From positions 1 through 60,020 of the forward strand of contig CAZPFS010000011.1 of the NCBI GenBank assembly GCA_964585925.1: a stretch of 60,020 nt of DNA. Reading direction: 5' to 3'. Below are positions 1 through 7,212 of this stretch, one piece after another. Each line of letters starts with the position of its first letter. Within the stretch, counting starts at the first letter, position 1. The notes under the pieces were generated by a model. The model ran no database searches. It was given only the letters and a program-made list of their open reading frames with translations, and was not told the DNA's origin. Source of the DNA: JAAZLS01 sp964585925 (GTDB lineage Bacteria > Bacillota > Dethiobacteria > DTU022). Both the position numbers and the translations under genes were made by a program.

Positions 1-64
1 ACCTGTTATACATTATGTGGAATATAAAGAAATACCAAACAGTGGCGGCTAATATTTGCATCTG

Positions 65-73
65 TGGTATAAT
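65..73 (+). promoter_or_regulatory. Extended -10 promoter of the BTAD regulator
   Basis: The sequence TGGTATAAT fits an extended -10 element (TG-N-TATAAT) about 60 bases upstream of the first gene. No good -35 box is seen 16-18 bases upstream, which is usual for extended -10 promoters. Assignment is by motif only. Confidence 0.4.
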
Positions 74-131
74 GTTGTTTGATTAGCGGCGAAGACCGTT
101 CCCAAAATCATTATCATCAGGGTGTGCATGT

Positions 132-1334
132 ATGGAAAAAGTGAAACAAGGTTCTCTCGAAATCAGAACATTGGGGCAATTCTTGGTCAGGCGCGGGCCC
201 GTTGTGTTGTCGGAGAAAGCCGGGCGTTCCGGAAAGCTGTGGGAACTGTTCAAGTACCTGTTGACTCAGCGGGGGGTTCGCCTGCCCGCAGATACTGCCA
301 TGGAAACCCTTTGGCCGGACAAAGAGTATGAAGACGCCCGTTCCGCCTTCAAGGTTCAAGTCTACCGGATTAAAAAATTGATGGGAAGCGTTTCCGGTTC
401 CGGAGACGATCTGTCTATTAATTTTTCACAGGGTTGTTATCGTCTGGACGCCGGAGAGGGCTGCTGGATTGACACCAATGAGCTGGAGGAGCAATTCAAC
501 AGGGCAGTCGATCTGTTTGCAGACAACCCCGAAAAGGCCATGAAGGCCTATCAGCGGGTTATCGAGCTGTATCAGGGAGACTATCTGCCCGAGATAACCG
601 GAGCCTGGGCTTTGCCCGCCCGCAATCACTACCGGCGCATTTTCTTAAAAAGCGTTTTGGAGCTGAGCGATCTCTACTGCGAGGCTTCCTTGCACGAAGA
701 TGCGATCAGGATTTGCGAGCAGGCCCTGCGGGCCTCGCCTCTGGAGGAGGAGCTTCACATCCGCTACCTGCAGGCGCTGATCGGCGCCGGTAAAATGAGG
801 GAAGCCCAGTCCCATTATGAATACATAACTTCGTTTTATTACCTGGAGATGGGTGTTAAACCCTCGGATGAACTGAAAGAGATTTATCAGCGCATAACTT
901 CCAAACAGGAAGGGATAGAGCTGGATCTGGGGGCTATACGGGAGATGATGGCGGAAAGGGAAAAAACGGAGGGCGCTTTTTTTTGCCCGCCCGACCATTT
1001 CACCCTCTTTTGCAGGCTGGAAAAAAGGAAGCTGGAAAGGGAAAACCGGCCCGTTTTCCTGGGGCTTTTAACCATTACCCGCCCCAACAACAGCCTGCCC
1101 CCGGCCGGTATCCTGGCCGGAGCCTCCGCCCGGCTTAAACAGGCCATATCGGGCAACATGCGCGCCGGCGATATATTTACCCAGCGAAACGAGGCCCAGT
1201 TCATGGTTCTCTTTCCGGGGCTGTCCCAGGAGCTAAGCGCCAAGGTTCTCGAGCGCATTGAGACCCGATTTCGCACCGAAACCAAATCCCCGGATCTGGT
1301 GTTGAGGTGTAAAATACAACCCCTGCTTTCCTAA
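132..1334 (+). CDS. BTAD-domain transcriptional regulator with a degenerate GGDEF-like C-terminus
   Basis: This is a SARP/BTAD-type DNA-binding regulator of about 400 residues. Residues about 8-100 look like the OmpR-like winged helix (WELFKYLL, ETLWPD, AFKVQVYRIKK). Residues about 110-255 are the helical, TPR-like bacterial transcriptional activator domain (YQGDYLPE, EEELHIRYLQAL). Residues about 285-400 resemble a diguanylate cyclase fold in spacing (RAGDIF, then NEAQFMVLFPG where GGDEF-x-VLLPG is expected), but the catalytic GGDEF residues are gone, so it is more likely a sensor or protein-interaction domain than an enzyme. It is the first gene of a surface-protein locus that contains a c-di-GMP riboswitch, so it probably controls that locus; this is inference. 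ATG 132 has a weak upstream SD (CAGGGTG). The BTAD assignment is firm; the GGDEF relationship is tentative. Confidence 0.85.
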   Translation: MEKVKQGSLEIRTLGQFLVRRGPVVLSEKAGRSGKLWELFKYLLTQRGVRLPADTAMETLWPDKEYEDARSAFKVQVYRIKKLMGSVSGSGDDLSINFSQGCYRLDAGEGCWIDTNELEEQFNRAVDLFADNPEKAMKAYQRVIELYQGDYLPEITGAWALPARNHYRRIFLKSVLELSDLYCEASLHEDAIRICEQALRASPLEEELHIRYLQALIGAGKMREAQSHYEYITSFYYLEMGVKPSDELKEIYQRITSKQEGIELDLGAIREMMAEREKTEGAFFCPPDHFTLFCRLEKRKLERENRPVFLGLLTITRPNNSLPPAGILAGASARLKQAISGNMRAGDIFTQRNEAQFMVLFPGLSQELSAKVLERIETRFRTETKSPDLVLRCKIQPLLS

Positions 1335-1482
1335 GGAGCCAAATCGCGCCCCTCTTTTTTCTTCCACCTCCGACTTTTTTCCTAATAAACTACTGTTCAT
1401 TTGCCCTTAAACATCCCCAAATTATAAATTTTCCCATGTAACCGCGCCGTTACCGGTTATTAACCGAAATTTTCCTCCGCCG

Positions 1483-1491
1483 TGCTATTAT
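1483..1491 (+). promoter_or_regulatory. Possible extended -10 promoter for the small-protein/Big2/sipW genes
   Basis: TGCTATTAT reads as TG-N-TATTAT, an extended -10 element 50 bases before the next gene. A short inverted repeat, CGGTTA-tt-AACCG, lies just upstream (about 1454-1466) and could be an operator. Both are motif matches only. Confidence 0.3.
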
Positions 1492-1541
1492 CATTTTGTG
1501 GTTAAAGCTCGTACCGGGACGGTTGAAGGGAGGAATTAGTT

Positions 1542-1805
1542 CTGCTCAATCGGAAAGCAGCACAAAGCATAGAAAAAGTAGGCGGGGCTGATTTCCTGGT
1601 GCGGATCGTTTTCCGGCAGAATGCCAGCTGGCAGGGCGAGGTGCATTGGTTGAACACCGATAAGAAAAGGCGCTTTCGCAGTTTCCTGGAGCTGACTATG
1701 CTGTTGAATCAGTGCATGGAGGAGACAGCCTGTCCACAGGGCGAGTATACGTTCCAAACATGGGAGGATTTCGGCGAGGCCGACCGGGAAAAAAAGGTGC
1801 CCTAG
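1542..1805 (+). CDS. Small conserved-looking protein, probable CTG start
   Basis: An open frame encodes about 87 residues with the well-formed segment FLVRIVFRQNASWQGEVHWL followed by RRFRSFLELTMLLNQ. This resembles short uncharacterised proteins that I recall next to SipW/TasA genes in Clostridia (recognition from memory, not searched). A strong SD (AGGGAGG, about 1527-1533) is followed at normal spacing by CTG 1542, with no in-frame ATG, GTG or TTG before GTG 1599. Starting at GTG 1599 would cut into the conserved-looking core. It lies between the BTAD regulator and the Big2-like protein in the same direction. The function is unknown. Confidence 0.6.
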   Translation: MLNRKAAQSIEKVGGADFLVRIVFRQNASWQGEVHWLNTDKKRRFRSFLELTMLLNQCMEETACPQGEYTFQTWEDFGEADREKKVP

Positions 1806-1876
1806 CTTTCAGACGGGCGCTCCGTATGGGCATAGAATTATACCGGCCCAATATCATGGAAGGGAGCAGATTTTGG

Positions 1877-2497
1877 ATGTTTCAAAGGAAGTATTACAAG
1901 GGTATATTGTTGACACTGGCGGTTTTTAGCTTCTTGTTCTTGATTAAGGATTTCAGCCCAACCCGCTCTTTTTTTACCTACCGGCAGAGTATAAAAGAAT
2001 TTGATTTTACCGTAAATTCAGAAGAAGGCCAAGAAAGCCCCGAGGTGATAAGGACCGCCTTGGAAAGCGGCGGGGAAATCACCGGCAAAGCAAATGAGGA
2101 GGAGGGGCCCGGCAATGAAACAGTTCCGGTAACTTCAATTGTGGTTACGGGAGCAGGCGGCCTCCAAATTATCGATTCTCCCGGCGGAGAGTTGCAAATG
2201 TCAGCCCTGGTGGAACCGGATGAGGCAACCGACAAATCGGTAACCTGGTCCGTGGTAACCCTGAGCATTGGTGACGGCCCGGAAGGGATGGAGGCGGCGG
2301 CAATCAGTGACACAGGTGTGTTGACCGCCCTCCACGACGGAGAGGTAGCGGTTGTGGCCACAGCCAATGACGGGTCGGGGCAAAGCGGTGAGCTGATGGT
2401 GATCATTTTCAACCAGAACGGCTATGAGCCCGACGATCAACCCGATAGTTTTTTGGAAAGCGTCGATCCGGCGGATAACCTGCTTTTCGATCAATAG
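1877..2497 (+). CDS. Membrane-anchored Big2-like (Ig-like) surface protein
   Basis: This protein has one N-terminal hydrophobic segment (GILLTLAVFSFLFLI, about residues 9-23) after a short basic stretch, so it is a signal-anchor or secreted protein. Residues about 90-185 look like a bacterial Ig-like Big2 domain (VTSIVVTG, MSALVEPDEATDKSVTWSV, DTGVLTAL, GEVAVVATA). The frame is open upstream to 1712, but ATG 1877 follows GGAAGGGAG at good spacing and gives the hydrophobic N-terminus directly. Its place between the regulator and sipW suggests a structural or accessory role in the surface assembly. There are no catalytic motifs. Confidence 0.7.
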   Translation: MFQRKYYKGILLTLAVFSFLFLIKDFSPTRSFFTYRQSIKEFDFTVNSEEGQESPEVIRTALESGGEITGKANEEEGPGNETVPVTSIVVTGAGGLQIIDSPGGELQMSALVEPDEATDKSVTWSVVTLSIGDGPEGMEAAAISDTGVLTALHDGEVAVVATANDGSGQSGELMVIIFNQNGYEPDDQPDSFLESVDPADNLLFDQ

Positions 2498-2537
2498 CGA
2501 AGAGAACGACCTGAGATTCCGGGAAAACCAATGAACC

Positions 2538-2565
2538 CTTCCGCGGCAGGCACTGCCGGCGGAAG
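2538..2565 (+). other. Strong hairpin between the Big2-like gene and sipW
   Basis: CTTCCGCGGCAG pairs with CTGCCGGCGGAAG around a short loop, with one bulged base. There is no T-run after it, so it is more likely an mRNA processing or stability element than a terminator. It lies 33 bases before the sipW start. Confidence 0.45.
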
Positions 2566-2597
2566 CGAATCAGGAAGCCAAAGCGAGGAGTTATGTT

Positions 2598-3260
2598 ATG
2601 AACGGAAATAGCAACATATGCCCAATCGAAAATAAATCACCGGCCGATGTTTCCTGCAGGAAAAGTACCGCCGGGCGGAGGGGCCTTTGGAAAAAAATAT
2701 TTTCCATACTGGGCAATGTTGTCTTTGCCTCTTTCCTGCTGGTAATGATCACTTTGGTATTTTTCCTTCTCCAAAGCAGGATTAATAGTAAAACCCCGTC
2801 GGTGTTGGGGCGGCAGTTGTACGTGGTTCTCAGCGGCAGCATGACCCCCGCTTTTGAGACGGGAAGCGTGATTGCCGTTCAGCCGGTTGATCCGGAAACC
2901 CTGGCCATAGGCGATGTGATCACTTTTAAAAATAATGAATCGAGCGAGTACCCCACTACCCACCGGATTGTAAATGTTAATAGGGAGGGCGGGCTTAGTT
3001 TCACCACCAGGGGTGACGCCAACAATGTTGATGATCCCTTACCCGTTTCCGCGGGGAACGTTACCGGAAAAGTGCTGTTCAGTATCCCTTATTTCGGCTA
3101 CCTGGTTGAGTTTGTCCGCACCAAAAAAGGCATGATTAGCCTGGTGTTTCTGCCGGTGGCGCTGATCCTCTTCCATGAGGTGCGTAACCTGTTTATATAT
3201 GCGGCGGAAATAAATGAAAAGAATAGAGGCCTGCACAGCAAAGAAACCATTAGCAAATAG
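2598..3260 (+). CDS. sipW: Signal peptidase I, ER/SipW type
   Basis: This is a membrane serine protease that removes signal peptides from TasA/camelysin-type proteins. Family signatures are the catalytic serine in LSGSMTPAF, histidine in place of lysine as the general base (PTTHRI), and the GDANN motif. There are hydrophobic segments at residues about 35-58 and near the C-terminus (about 185-205). The His-type active site and C-terminal membrane segment fit the SipW/ER branch rather than the Lys-type SipS branch. The TasA-like substrate gene follows directly behind a riboswitch. ATG 2598 has GCGAGGAG upstream. Confidence 0.9.
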   Translation: MNGNSNICPIENKSPADVSCRKSTAGRRGLWKKIFSILGNVVFASFLLVMITLVFFLLQSRINSKTPSVLGRQLYVVLSGSMTPAFETGSVIAVQPVDPETLAIGDVITFKNNESSEYPTTHRIVNVNREGGLSFTTRGDANNVDDPLPVSAGNVTGKVLFSIPYFGYLVEFVRTKKGMISLVFLPVALILFHEVRNLFIYAAEINEKNRGLHSKETISK

Positions 3261-3287
3261 GCAGGCGGGGATATGCCATGAAAGGAG

Positions 3288-3315
3288 TTGATCCGCGGGA
3301 TTACAAAACTATTTA
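3288..3315 (+). promoter_or_regulatory. Possible promoter ahead of the c-di-GMP riboswitch
   Basis: TTGATC and TATTTA are separated by 16 bases and lie just upstream of the riboswitch. They would give the tasA-like gene its own transcript beginning with the aptamer. The -10 match is only 4 of 6. Confidence 0.3.
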
Positions 3316-3340
3316 ACTGTTGAGGGCAACATGGTCCGAT

Positions 3341-3420
3341 AAAGGCAAACCCGCTGAGAGGCGGGGGCGCAAAGCCACAGGGCCTTTCTAAAAATAGAAT
3401 GGCAGCCTGGCCGCCGGAGT
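3341..3420 (+). promoter_or_regulatory. Cyclic-di-GMP-I (GEMM-I) riboswitch
   Basis: The leader contains the ordered GEMM-I core: GGCAAACC, a P1b stem CCCGCT/GGCGGG capped by a GNRA tetraloop (GAGA, 3356-3359), GCGCAAAGCC, then AGGGCC, a short AT-rich hairpin, and TGGCAGCCTGGCCGCC. The GNRA loop and the AAAGCC segment are the parts that dock and bind c-di-GMP in the known class. No clear intrinsic terminator lies between it and the gene. The SD (CGGAGGG) of the downstream gene is about 40 bases beyond the aptamer, so control could be at translation. It shows that the following TasA-like protein is regulated by c-di-GMP. Confidence 0.85.
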
Positions 3421-3471
3421 GGTACCGGTATCCAATAAAAAAGATCAAAGGAATAAAACGGAGGGAATCAA

Positions 3472-4599
3472 ATGAAATTAAAGGGCAAAATGGTGATCAG
3501 CGTTTTAGTGATAGCCCTGGCGGCGGCTCTCATCGGCGGCGGGATCATGGCCTGGTTTACCAACAGCGCTGCTATCGAGGGGATCAGCTTTGCGGCGGGA
3601 ACAGTGGATCTTGAGGCGGATCAAAAGGCCTCACTTGGAGAGACTGAATTTACCAATGTAAACCCCGGCGACAAATACTGTGTCGGCTGGGAGATCACGA
3701 ACACGGGTTCAAAGGGCATGGCCCTCCGCCTGGTGGCGAGCAGGGGATGGAATTTTGCTTTGGGTGAACTGAATGACCCCGCCCACATCGCGATCTGCCC
3801 CAATTACCAGGATGACTGGAAAATAGTTCCCACGGAAGATGGATTCGAGGTTTATTATGTAGGGAACGATGGCCGTATAGAGCCGGAGGATACGGTAACA
3901 TTGGTCCTGGTCGTAGCCTTTGAAGGTCTGGGGATGGGCAATGATTTCCAAGGTGCTACTTTTGCCCTGTCTGGGGATTTTGAGGCTATCCAGACCACCA
4001 ACGGCGCCCCGCTGGCTGAATGGGGAGAAAATTGGGAAGCCGGTAACCAGCCAGATGAATATTTTGCAGATTTCACCGCCGGCGATTGGCCCGAGTGCTG
4101 CGGCCAGGAGCAGGGTGAGCCGGAACCCCAAACTTATATGGTGACGGTTACAGTTGACGACCCGAACGGCGGATCAGTTACCGGTGGCGGGGAATATGAG
4201 GTGGGAGAAGAGGTAACCTTAAACGCGACCGCCAATGAGGGATACACTTTTGTAGGGTGGGAAGTAGATGGAGCTCCAGCAGGATCAAACAATCCCTATA
4301 CATTTACCATGCCGGCGGCCAATGTAACCGTGAAAGCGCTGTTTGAGGCGGAGGTAATAACATACTGCACCGTCAGTTTTGATCCTGATCACGAAAATGG
4401 TCAAGTTCATGATTCCATGGGTGACCATAAAGGTGTATATCAAGTAACCGTGCCTAAAGGGGGTACAGTGAATCCCTTACCCACAGCATCAAGACCAGGG
4501 AACCATCCATTTGCAGAGTGGCGTACAACGGGAGGCGTGGTGTTTACAACATCGACTCCCGTAACTGGCAACATTACCGTCTATGCTCATTACAACTAG
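3472..4599 (+). CDS. TasA/camelysin-like SipW-dependent surface protein with InlB-type repeats
   Basis: This is an exported surface or matrix protein of 375 residues. The N-terminus (VISVLVIALAAALIGGGIMA, then FTNSA) is typical of SipW-cleaved TasA/camelysin proteins. The following region has the family's pattern (AGTVDLEADQ, FTNVNPGD, WEITNTGSKGMALRL). Two C-terminal repeat domains resemble Listeria-Bacteroides/InlB B-repeats: residues about 223-293 (GGSVTGGGEYEVGEEVTLNA, then GYTFVGWEV) and about 299-375 (VTVPKGGTVN, FAEWRTTGG). It lies directly downstream of sipW and the c-di-GMP riboswitch. Most TasA proteins lack such repeats, so here fibre formation and adhesion may be combined; that is inference. 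Confidence 0.85.
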   Translation: MKLKGKMVISVLVIALAAALIGGGIMAWFTNSAAIEGISFAAGTVDLEADQKASLGETEFTNVNPGDKYCVGWEITNTGSKGMALRLVASRGWNFALGELNDPAHIAICPNYQDDWKIVPTEDGFEVYYVGNDGRIEPEDTVTLVLVVAFEGLGMGNDFQGATFALSGDFEAIQTTNGAPLAEWGENWEAGNQPDEYFADFTAGDWPECCGQEQGEPEPQTYMVTVTVDDPNGGSVTGGGEYEVGEEVTLNATANEGYTFVGWEVDGAPAGSNNPYTFTMPAANVTVKALFEAEVITYCTVSFDPDHENGQVHDSMGDHKGVYQVTVPKGGTVNPLPTASRPGNHPFAEWRTTGGVVFTTSTPVTGNITVYAHYN

Positions 4600-4678
4600 T
4601 AGAGTAGGATTAACCATGTAATACATTGGTGCCATTTAAGTGCCAAGTACCTATTAACTTAAACCGGGTAATCTCCGC

Positions 4679-4711
4679 CCTGCGGGGGGCTGGGCAGTCG
4701 TCCCCCGCAGG
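4679..4711 (+). other. GC-rich hairpin between tasA-like and MPKTG genes
   Basis: CCTGCGGGGG pairs perfectly with CCCCCGCAGG across a 13-base loop. The sequence after it is not T-rich, so it is a weak terminator candidate and could instead set the transcript ratio of the two genes or protect the mRNA end. Confidence 0.45.
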
Positions 4712-4765
4712 AGGAGGCCCGTGGTGGGGAATATTTCTACCCCCTAGAGAAAGGAGGGTAGCGGT

Positions 4766-5479
4766 TTGAAAATATTAAAATGGATGAGAGCTGTTCTAGC
4801 GCCGGTTTTGCTGGCATCCCTAATCGCCATGCCGGCGGGGGCTTCCACTACCGATATGGAGCTCAGAGGAGATGCGTCGGGGCTGGTGCTGCTGCCGCCG
4901 GGAGGGAAGCTGTTCGATCTGCAGAACATGGTCCCGGGGGATACCCGCACGGCAAAGCTTACCATCAATAACAGCTATAATCGCTACTACGATCTGTGGA
5001 TGCATGCTGAAATTGTTGAAAATCCGGAACCCGGCTTGCTGGCCCAATTAGTTCTGACGGCAAAACTGGGGGACGAAACTATATATGAGGGATCGGCTGA
5101 GGGTTTCCCCTCCTCCGCTAATAAGCTGCATCTGGGCCGTTTTCAGCCCGGCCAGGGTGGGGAACTGACCGCTGCGGTGCACCTTCCCGGCCCGGAGACG
5201 GGAAATGAATATCAGGGAACAACCGCAAGGGTAAACTGGATATTTACCGCTCAGGCCAGCGGCGGTGGCGGTGGCGGTGGAGGCGGCGATTATTATTACT
5301 ATGAGCCGGAACCTCCGGGTGGGGCGCCTGAAGGAGAACAAGAGCTGGTGATCGAACCGGAGCGGCCCGGCGTAATGCCTAAAACCGGCGTGGCGGTACC
5401 GTATCCCTACTACTTGTTTGGAGGCCTGGCGCTGCTGTCCGGAACATTATTGTTCCGCAAAACCAAGCGCCGCCATTAG
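4766..5479 (+). CDS. Sortase-anchored surface protein (MPKTG sorting signal)
   Basis: This exported protein of 237 residues has a signal peptide (VLAPVLLASLIAMPAGAS, about residues 10-27), a beta-rich TasA-partner-like body (MELRGDASGLVLLP, DTRTAKLTINNSYNRYYDL), a polyglycine linker followed by DYYYYEPEPP, and a complete cell-wall sorting signal at the C-terminus. The sorting signal has MPKTG, a hydrophobic stretch and a basic tail (RKTKRRH). The LPXTG-type motif with Met in the first position fits substrates of unusual sortases; the sortase gene about 1 kb downstream is the obvious partner. TTG 4766 has an ideal AAGGAGGG SD. Confidence 0.85.
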   Translation: MKILKWMRAVLAPVLLASLIAMPAGASTTDMELRGDASGLVLLPPGGKLFDLQNMVPGDTRTAKLTINNSYNRYYDLWMHAEIVENPEPGLLAQLVLTAKLGDETIYEGSAEGFPSSANKLHLGRFQPGQGGELTAAVHLPGPETGNEYQGTTARVNWIFTAQASGGGGGGGGGDYYYYEPEPPGGAPEGEQELVIEPERPGVMPKTGVAVPYPYYLFGGLALLSGTLLFRKTKRRH

Positions 5480-5624
5480 AGTAATGGACTTTACAGGGGG
5501 ATGACGGGAAATTCCCCCTTTCTATTTTATGGGGGTGGTCCTATCCTTCGGGCCGCCCCATCTTTTATGGGCTGCCTTCTTTCCGGTGGGAGGTTCTGCT
5601 GTTATAGTAGATCGCAGAGACAGA

Positions 5625-6425
5625 TAGGGTGTCCCCACACCCCCTCACCCTTACCCTCTCCCGCCAGGGGAGAGGGGACTGCTGGGTGTCCCCCTTGAAG
5701 GGGGAGGGGCCGGGGTCAGACCCGCGAGGTAGCATCCCTTTACCCTGCCCCCCCTTTTGGAAAAGGGGGGCCGGGGGGGATTTGGGAATTTGACGNNNNN
5801 NNNNNNNNNNNNNNNNNNNNNNNNNNNNNNNNNNNNNNNNNNNNNNNNNNNNNNNNNNNNNNNNNNNNNNNNNNNNNNNNNNNNNNNNNNNNNNNTACCC
5901 TGCCCCCCCTTTTGGAAAAGGGGGGCCGGGGGGGATTTGGGAATTTGACGATACCGGGAATTTGAAATTCCCCCAAATCCCCCTTTAGGAAAGGGGGACT
6001 GTTGGATTTTCCCCTTGAAGGGGAGGGGCCGGGGTCAGACCTGCAAGGTGGCATCCCTTTATGCCCCCCTTTGGAAAAGGGGGGCCGGGGGGGATTTTGG
6101 GATTTAATGATACCGGGAATTTGAAATCCCCCTAAATCCCCCTAAATCCCCCTTTAGGAAAGGGGGACTGTCGGATGTTCCCCTTGAAGGGGGAGGGGCC
6201 GGGGTCAGACCTGCAAGGTGGCATCCCCTTTATGCCCCCCCTTTGAAAAAGGGGGGCCGGGGGGGATTTTGGGATTTGATGATACCGGGAATTTGAAATC
6301 CCCCTAAAAGAGGTCAGGAGACGGTCTTGCAGGATGGCATCCCCCTCACCCTGACCCTCTCCCGCCAGGGGAGAGGGGGTGAAGAGGTCAGGGGACAGCC
6401 CTGCAGGATAGGACCGTCCCCAACA
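5625..6425. repeat. GC-rich repeat block with an assembly gap
   Basis: No gene is seen between the MPKTG gene and the sortase gene. At least four imperfect copies of a unit containing CCCCCCTTTTGGAAAAGGGG and a CCGGGGGGGATTT tail occur near 5741-5795, 5896-5960, 6061-6130 and 6233-6310. They are mixed with the CCCTCTCCCGCCAGGGGAGA hairpin (about 5640-5675 and 6341-6379) and a GGGGACAG...CTGTCCCC-type palindrome (about 6388-6420). Positions 5796-5895 are exactly 100 N, a scaffolding gap inside the repeat, so the true copy number is unknown. Confidence 0.85.
5796..5895. other. Assembly gap (100 N)
   Basis: One hundred consecutive N residues join two copies of the same repeat unit. The size is a conventional placeholder, so the real distance between the MPKTG gene and the sortase gene is not known. 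Confidence 0.99.
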
Positions 6426-6466
6426 ACGCCGGTTCGATCCAGGCCATGGGAAAGGATGGATGTTTA

Positions 6467-7078
6467 ATGCGCCGGTTTCTGGCGGTGATTCTTATACTGG
6501 CGGGGCTTGGCCTGCTAGCCTATCCCAAAGCCCGGGGATACTACTTTGACTATCGCCGGCAGCAGCTTCTCAAAGCCTGGGCCGAAATGCAAGCGGAGGG
6601 GCTGCCCTCCGGAGAGGGACCGGAGGAGGTTTCCGAAGCCCCGCAGGAGGATCAGCCGGACCCGGCGCGGCAGGAATATATACTGAACAACATGATCGGG
6701 GTTTTGCGGATCCCGGCGATAGATCTGGAGCTGCCGGTGCTTAAAAAAGACAGCGCGGCGGATCTGGATATATCCGCGGCTCATGTGTCCGGTTCGGCCG
6801 GCCCGGGAGAAACCGGCAACTTCTGCATCGCCGGGCACCGCCAACTGACCTACGGCCGCCATTTCAACCGCCTCCACGAGGTGAAAAAAGGGGATCTGAT
6901 CGAATTTGAAAACCCCGAAGAGGTCTTTACCTACCGGGTATTTGAGGCCCGTATTGTCCAGCCGGAGGAGACGGAGGTCCTGGAATCTTCCGAAGATGAA
7001 AGGCTGATCACCCTGATCACCTGCCACGGCGCCAAAAGGCCCTTTACGCGCTTCGTGGTTCAGGGGCGGCTGGAATAG
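6467..7078 (+). CDS. Class D-like sortase
   Basis: This is a membrane cysteine transpeptidase that joins LPXTG-type proteins to the cell wall. There is an N-terminal membrane segment (FLAVILILAGLGLLAY) and an acidic linker, then the sortase beta-barrel: IGVLRIPAIDLELPV, catalytic histidine in CIAGHR, catalytic cysteine in TLITCHG, and the arginine in RFVVQG. The TLITC signature and the length of about 200 residues fit classes D/E. The only sorting-signal protein visible nearby is the MPKTG protein upstream. ATG 6467 is preferred over ATG 6446 because AAAGGATGG precedes it at better spacing. Confidence 0.88.
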   Translation: MRRFLAVILILAGLGLLAYPKARGYYFDYRRQQLLKAWAEMQAEGLPSGEGPEEVSEAPQEDQPDPARQEYILNNMIGVLRIPAIDLELPVLKKDSAADLDISAAHVSGSAGPGETGNFCIAGHRQLTYGRHFNRLHEVKKGDLIEFENPEEVFTYRVFEARIVQPEETEVLESSEDERLITLITCHGAKRPFTRFVVQGRLE

Positions 7079-7098
7079 GCGGTATAAGCAGAGCAGCA

Positions 7099-7138
7099 TC
7101 CCCCTCACCCTAACCCTCTCCCGCCAGGGGAGAGGGGA
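7099..7138. repeat. CCCTCACCCTAACCCTCTCCC hairpin repeat
   Basis: This is a copy of the dispersed repeat whose core is the hairpin CCCTCTCCC-gcca-GGGGAGAGG. The same element recurs near 5640, 6341, 15380 and 15699. Here it sits between the sortase gene and the promoter of the chaperone operon and could work as a weak terminator. Confidence 0.7.
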
Positions 7139-7152
7139 CGATGTGACTTTGA

Positions 7153-7182
7153 TTGACATTCCGCAACGGGTCTTGCTATACT
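7153..7182 (+). promoter_or_regulatory. Sigma-A-type promoter of the dnaJ-cbpM-clpB operon
   Basis: A perfect TTGACA and a TATACT are separated by 18 bases, 30 bases before the dnaJ-like start. No CIRCE or CtsR-like inverted repeat is visible at the promoter, so the heat-shock control usual for clpB is not evident here. Confidence 0.6.
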
Positions 7183-7212
7183 TTTTACAGTTAAAGGGAG
7201 GTGCGGCGATAG

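Noticed and set aside
4600..4765. Second c-di-GMP riboswitch before the MPKTG gene
   Set aside because: The region has a strong hairpin but none of the GEMM core segments (GGCAAACC, GCAAAGC).
5625..6425. CRISPR array
   Set aside because: The repeats are long, unequal in spacing, self-palindromic and lack unique spacers of constant length; no cas gene is nearby.
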